DNA of 6,355 bases from Flavobacterium sp. (GTDB taxonomy: Bacteria > Bacteroidota > Bacteroidia > Flavobacteriales > Flavobacteriaceae): positions 1-6,355 of the forward strand of contig JASLED010000061.1 of assembly GCA_030151255.1 (NCBI GenBank). Direction: 5' to 3'. Positions 4,479 to 6,355 of this stretch are shown piece by piece. The position numbers and the translations under genes are program-made. Positions within the stretch are counted from its first letter, which is position 1, and each line of letters opens with the position of its first letter. The notes below the pieces were generated by a model. That model did not search any database. It worked only from the letters and a program-made list of their open reading frames with translations, and was not told the DNA's origin.

Positions 4479-5177
4479 TTATACTTCTAAGTTCATATAA
4501 ATAGCTTGAAATGCCTCTGCATAATGCATTCCAGCTTGTCCACCTCTCATCGCTGCTAATCCTAAAATAATTTCTTCTGAACGAGGATGAGGAAACGGTC
4601 GCATTACCCCTTCGTACGCATCAATTGCAGCTATTTTTTTCAATACATTTTCTTTTCCCACTTCCACAAATGTATTAGGCTGAAAAGAATTTCCATCAAT
4701 TGGATATGCCCAATCTGTAGAAGATGGTATTTCCATTAAAAACAATCCTTTTATTGGCTTTACATCACTACGACGTTGCGATAATCTAGATGCTGCCTGA
4801 CATGCTTTTGATACCTGATAATGATCATTATTCAAATCATATGGATGATGAGTAAAAATATAATCAGGTTGTACTTTTTCAATTACTTTTTCGATAAATT
4901 GAACTAATTCTAAATGAGGTACCGTATTAAATTTTATGTTCGGAAAATTTCCTAAAATAGCAGGCTGTGCTCCTAAAATTTTCTGAGATTTATTAGTGTG
5001 TTCATGCAATAGTTCTACATCTGGTCTAAACTGTCTTGCCTCAACATTACCTGATAAAATACAATTATAGATTAAATGTCCTTCCTTTGCCCATTTAGCT
5101 GCAGACGCACCAAATCCTAACGCTTCATCATCTGGATGAGCCGTAACTGATAATATAACTTTTTTATTTCCTATCAT
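4479..5177 (-). CDS. PIG-L/LmbE family N-deacetylase
   Basis: This 232-residue zinc-dependent deacetylase is of the family that removes acetyl groups from N-acetyl sugars such as GlcNAc-PI, GlcNAc-inositol or bacillithiol and mycothiol precursors. The zinc motif AHPDDE (13-18) supplies His14 and Asp17. HHPYDLNNDH (110-119) supplies the third ligand (His119) in the usual HPxDxxxDH pattern. Length fits the family, and no signal peptide or membrane segment is seen, so it is cytoplasmic. Residues AMRGGQAGMHYAEAF (209-223) resemble the usual family ending. It follows the glycosyltransferase gene after 45 bp, the widest gap in the operon, and is 3 bp from the next gene. Placement with acyltransferases suggests an amino-sugar precursor of the polysaccharide as substrate. 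A BshB-like thiol role is possible but less likely here. Confidence 0.9.
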   Translation of the reverse strand: MIGNKKVILSVTAHPDDEALGFGASAAKWAKEGHLIYNCILSGNVEARQFRPDVELLHEHTNKSQKILGAQPAILGNFPNIKFNTVPHLELVQFIEKVIEKVQPDYIFTHHPYDLNNDHYQVSKACQAASRLSQRRSDVKPIKGLFLMEIPSSTDWAYPIDGNSFQPNTFVEVGKENVLKKIAAIDAYEGVMRPFPHPRSEEIILGLAAMRGGQAGMHYAEAFQAIYMNLEV

Positions 5178-5222
5178 TTCTATTCATTATTAAACCACGA
5201 AATAACTTTATTATTAATTTAA

Positions 5223-5972
5223 TTATTTAATAAAATACCTTACAAATCCATTAACCATCCAATACCCAGTATAATACACCGACTTAATTATGTTAAAACC
5301 CTGAGTATCTCTTAAAAAACTAATATGCTTTAATATCAACTTGTATTTTTTACTTGTTGCAGATCCTTTAACTTGTCTATAGTAAGCCAATTCCATATCT
5401 AAACCATATGATTTTATACCTGATTTCAGTATATCTAACCACAAAGCATAGTCTTGCTTTCTTGCGTGTTCAGACATATAAAATTTTCCAATTTTTTCAG
5501 CATCATACATCGCTGTTAAACAACTAATTTCAGTTCTTTTCAACAAATGTTTATAATCAACTTTTTTGCTTACATGTAGTGTTCCTTTTATCTTATTTCC
5601 ACTTTCATCTAAATATCCGTATGAGGTGTGAGTAAAATGATAATTGTTATCTAACATAAAACTTACTTGATTACTCAACTTGTCTTTATGCCACACATCA
5701 TCAGCATCTAAAAAAGCAATAAAACGACCAGTTGCATTTTCTATTGCAAAATTTCTAGTTTTCCCTGACTTTAGGTTTTTTTCATTTGAAAAAATCATTA
5801 TTCTGCTGTCAAGTTTAGCTAATTTTTGCATTATCTGCCATGAACTATCTAGAGAACAATCATTTATCAAAATCCATTCCCAATTTTGATACGTTTGAGA
5901 TAGCACTGATTGAGCAGTTATTTCTAAAAAGCGTTCGGCGTTATAAACGGGAGTTATTATTGATACTTTCAT
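5223..5972 (-). CDS. Family 2 glycosyltransferase
   Basis: This 249-residue inverting GT-A glycosyltransferase probably adds one sugar to the lipid-linked repeat unit in the cytoplasm. The nucleotide-binding start VSIITPVYNAERFL (3-16) and SQTYQNWEWILINDCSLDSS (25-44, Asp38) are typical. FLDADDVWHKDKL (88-100) carries the metal-binding DADD at 89-92. RKQDYALWLDILKSG (171-185) contains the probable catalytic base Asp174 in the QDYxLW context. The last 40 residues contain a moderately hydrophobic stretch (SVYYTGYWMVNGFVRYF), which could sit at the membrane. The start is 5 bp after the stop of the upstream ligase-like gene, with no clear Shine-Dalgarno sequence, usual for Bacteroidota. Donor and acceptor cannot be told. 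Confidence 0.93.
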   Translation of the reverse strand: MKVSIITPVYNAERFLEITAQSVLSQTYQNWEWILINDCSLDSSWQIMQKLAKLDSRIMIFSNEKNLKSGKTRNFAIENATGRFIAFLDADDVWHKDKLSNQVSFMLDNNYHFTHTSYGYLDESGNKIKGTLHVSKKVDYKHLLKRTEISCLTAMYDAEKIGKFYMSEHARKQDYALWLDILKSGIKSYGLDMELAYYRQVKGSATSKKYKLILKHISFLRDTQGFNIIKSVYYTGYWMVNGFVRYFIK

Positions 5973-5977
5973 CTTTA

Positions 5978-6355
5978 TTAATCCAACACAGTTATAAAAT
6001 CTTTTAGTTTACCTTCCATCGCATGCAATTTCTCTCCATATTGTATTATAAAATCAATATCCGAGTCAAAATATTTTTTTATTTCTAATAGCAGAAACTT
6101 GTGATTTTTTTCGTTAAATTCTTGCTCAATTTTCAATAAAACTTCTCCAGGAACATTTTGTATTGCTTGATAATTTAATGTGATATTGTAATTTAAAACT
6201 AAATTTTTAAATACATAGTAAAAAGTCAAACTAGGATAATTACTTATTTTTCCAATCACTTTTTTCCCAACTCTTCCTTCAATTTCAAGTAATACAGGAG
6301 TATTCATTCCACAATTACATTTGTAATCTTTCGGAGCTAACTTAATATAATCACC
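5978..6355 (-). CDS. CapK/PaaK-like adenylate-forming enzyme, C-terminal part (gene cut by window edge)
   Basis: The frame stays open past the ATG at 6307 to the window edge, and the 16 codons before that ATG read GDYIKLAPKDYKCNCG. Together with MNTPVLLEIEGRV they give the pattern C-x-C-G...P-V-L..I-x-GR, typical of phenylacetate-CoA ligase/coenzyme F390 synthetase-like CapK proteins near the start of their C-terminal domain. The true gene is therefore 5' truncated by the window, not a 109-residue protein. The visible 125 residues include a small C-terminal alpha/beta domain (VPGEVLLKIEQEF, FLLLEIKKYF) ending in KLKDFITVLD. Such proteins adenylate a carboxylate. In capsule clusters their substrate is generally unknown; attachment of an acyl or amino-acid group to the glycan is a guess. 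It is 5 bp upstream of the glycosyltransferase, so it belongs to the same operon. Confidence 0.75.
   Translation of the reverse strand, partial: GDYIKLAPKDYKCNCGMNTPVLLEIEGRVGKKVIGKISNYPSLTFYYVFKNLVLNYNITLNYQAIQNVPGEVLLKIEQEFNEKNHKFLLLEIKKYFDSDIDFIIQYGEKLHAMEGKLKDFITVLD

Noticed and set aside
3516..5889. Plus-strand frames opposite the polysaccharide operon (3516-3716, 3735-3944, 5680-5889)
   Set aside because: Each is antisense to a gene with clear family motifs and shows no motif of its own.

Overview
The window looks like chromosomal DNA from a low-GC member of the Bacteroidota, most likely a (marine) Flavobacteriaceae species. The reasons are strong A+T richness, starts without a Shine-Dalgarno sequence, typical Bacteroidota protein sequences, and intergenic palindromic repeats of a kind I associate with flavobacterial genomes (memory, not checked). 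It has two parts that converge on one bidirectional terminator at 2553-2588.

Part A (1-2598) is a tandem array of three related units. Unit 1 (1-1637) holds one intact plus-strand gene for a 248-residue protein of unknown function (789-1535). Units 2 (1638-2109) and 3 (2110-2598) are short and keep only the decayed last codons of the same gene. Each stop codon is followed by the same series: a small hairpin, an AT palindrome, and a strong rho-independent terminator. Between units lie long imperfect palindromes (110-306, 404-565, 1670-1818, 2174-2325). Their arms differ in sequence from copy to copy, yet each stays self-complementary. The array probably continues upstream, because the window opens with the same motif that opens unit 3.

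Part B (2599-6355) is a minus-strand operon for surface polysaccharide biosynthesis. In transcription order it encodes: the C-terminal end of a CapK/PaaK-type adenylate-forming enzyme (cut by the window edge), a family 2 glycosyltransferase, a PIG-L/LmbE-type deacetylase, a PglC/WcaJ-type phosphoglycosyl transferase, a formyltransferase, and a short NeuD/PglD-type acyltransferase. Five of the six genes are separated by 10 nt or less, or overlap; the exception is a 45-nt gap before the deacetylase. The set suggests a sugar placed on undecaprenyl phosphate, extended by a glycosyltransferase, and modified on amino groups by deacetylation, formylation or acetylation. That assignment is an inference.

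The most notable features are the array of decaying gene copies, the structure-conserving palindromes, and a formyltransferase with Gly in place of the usual active-site Asn.
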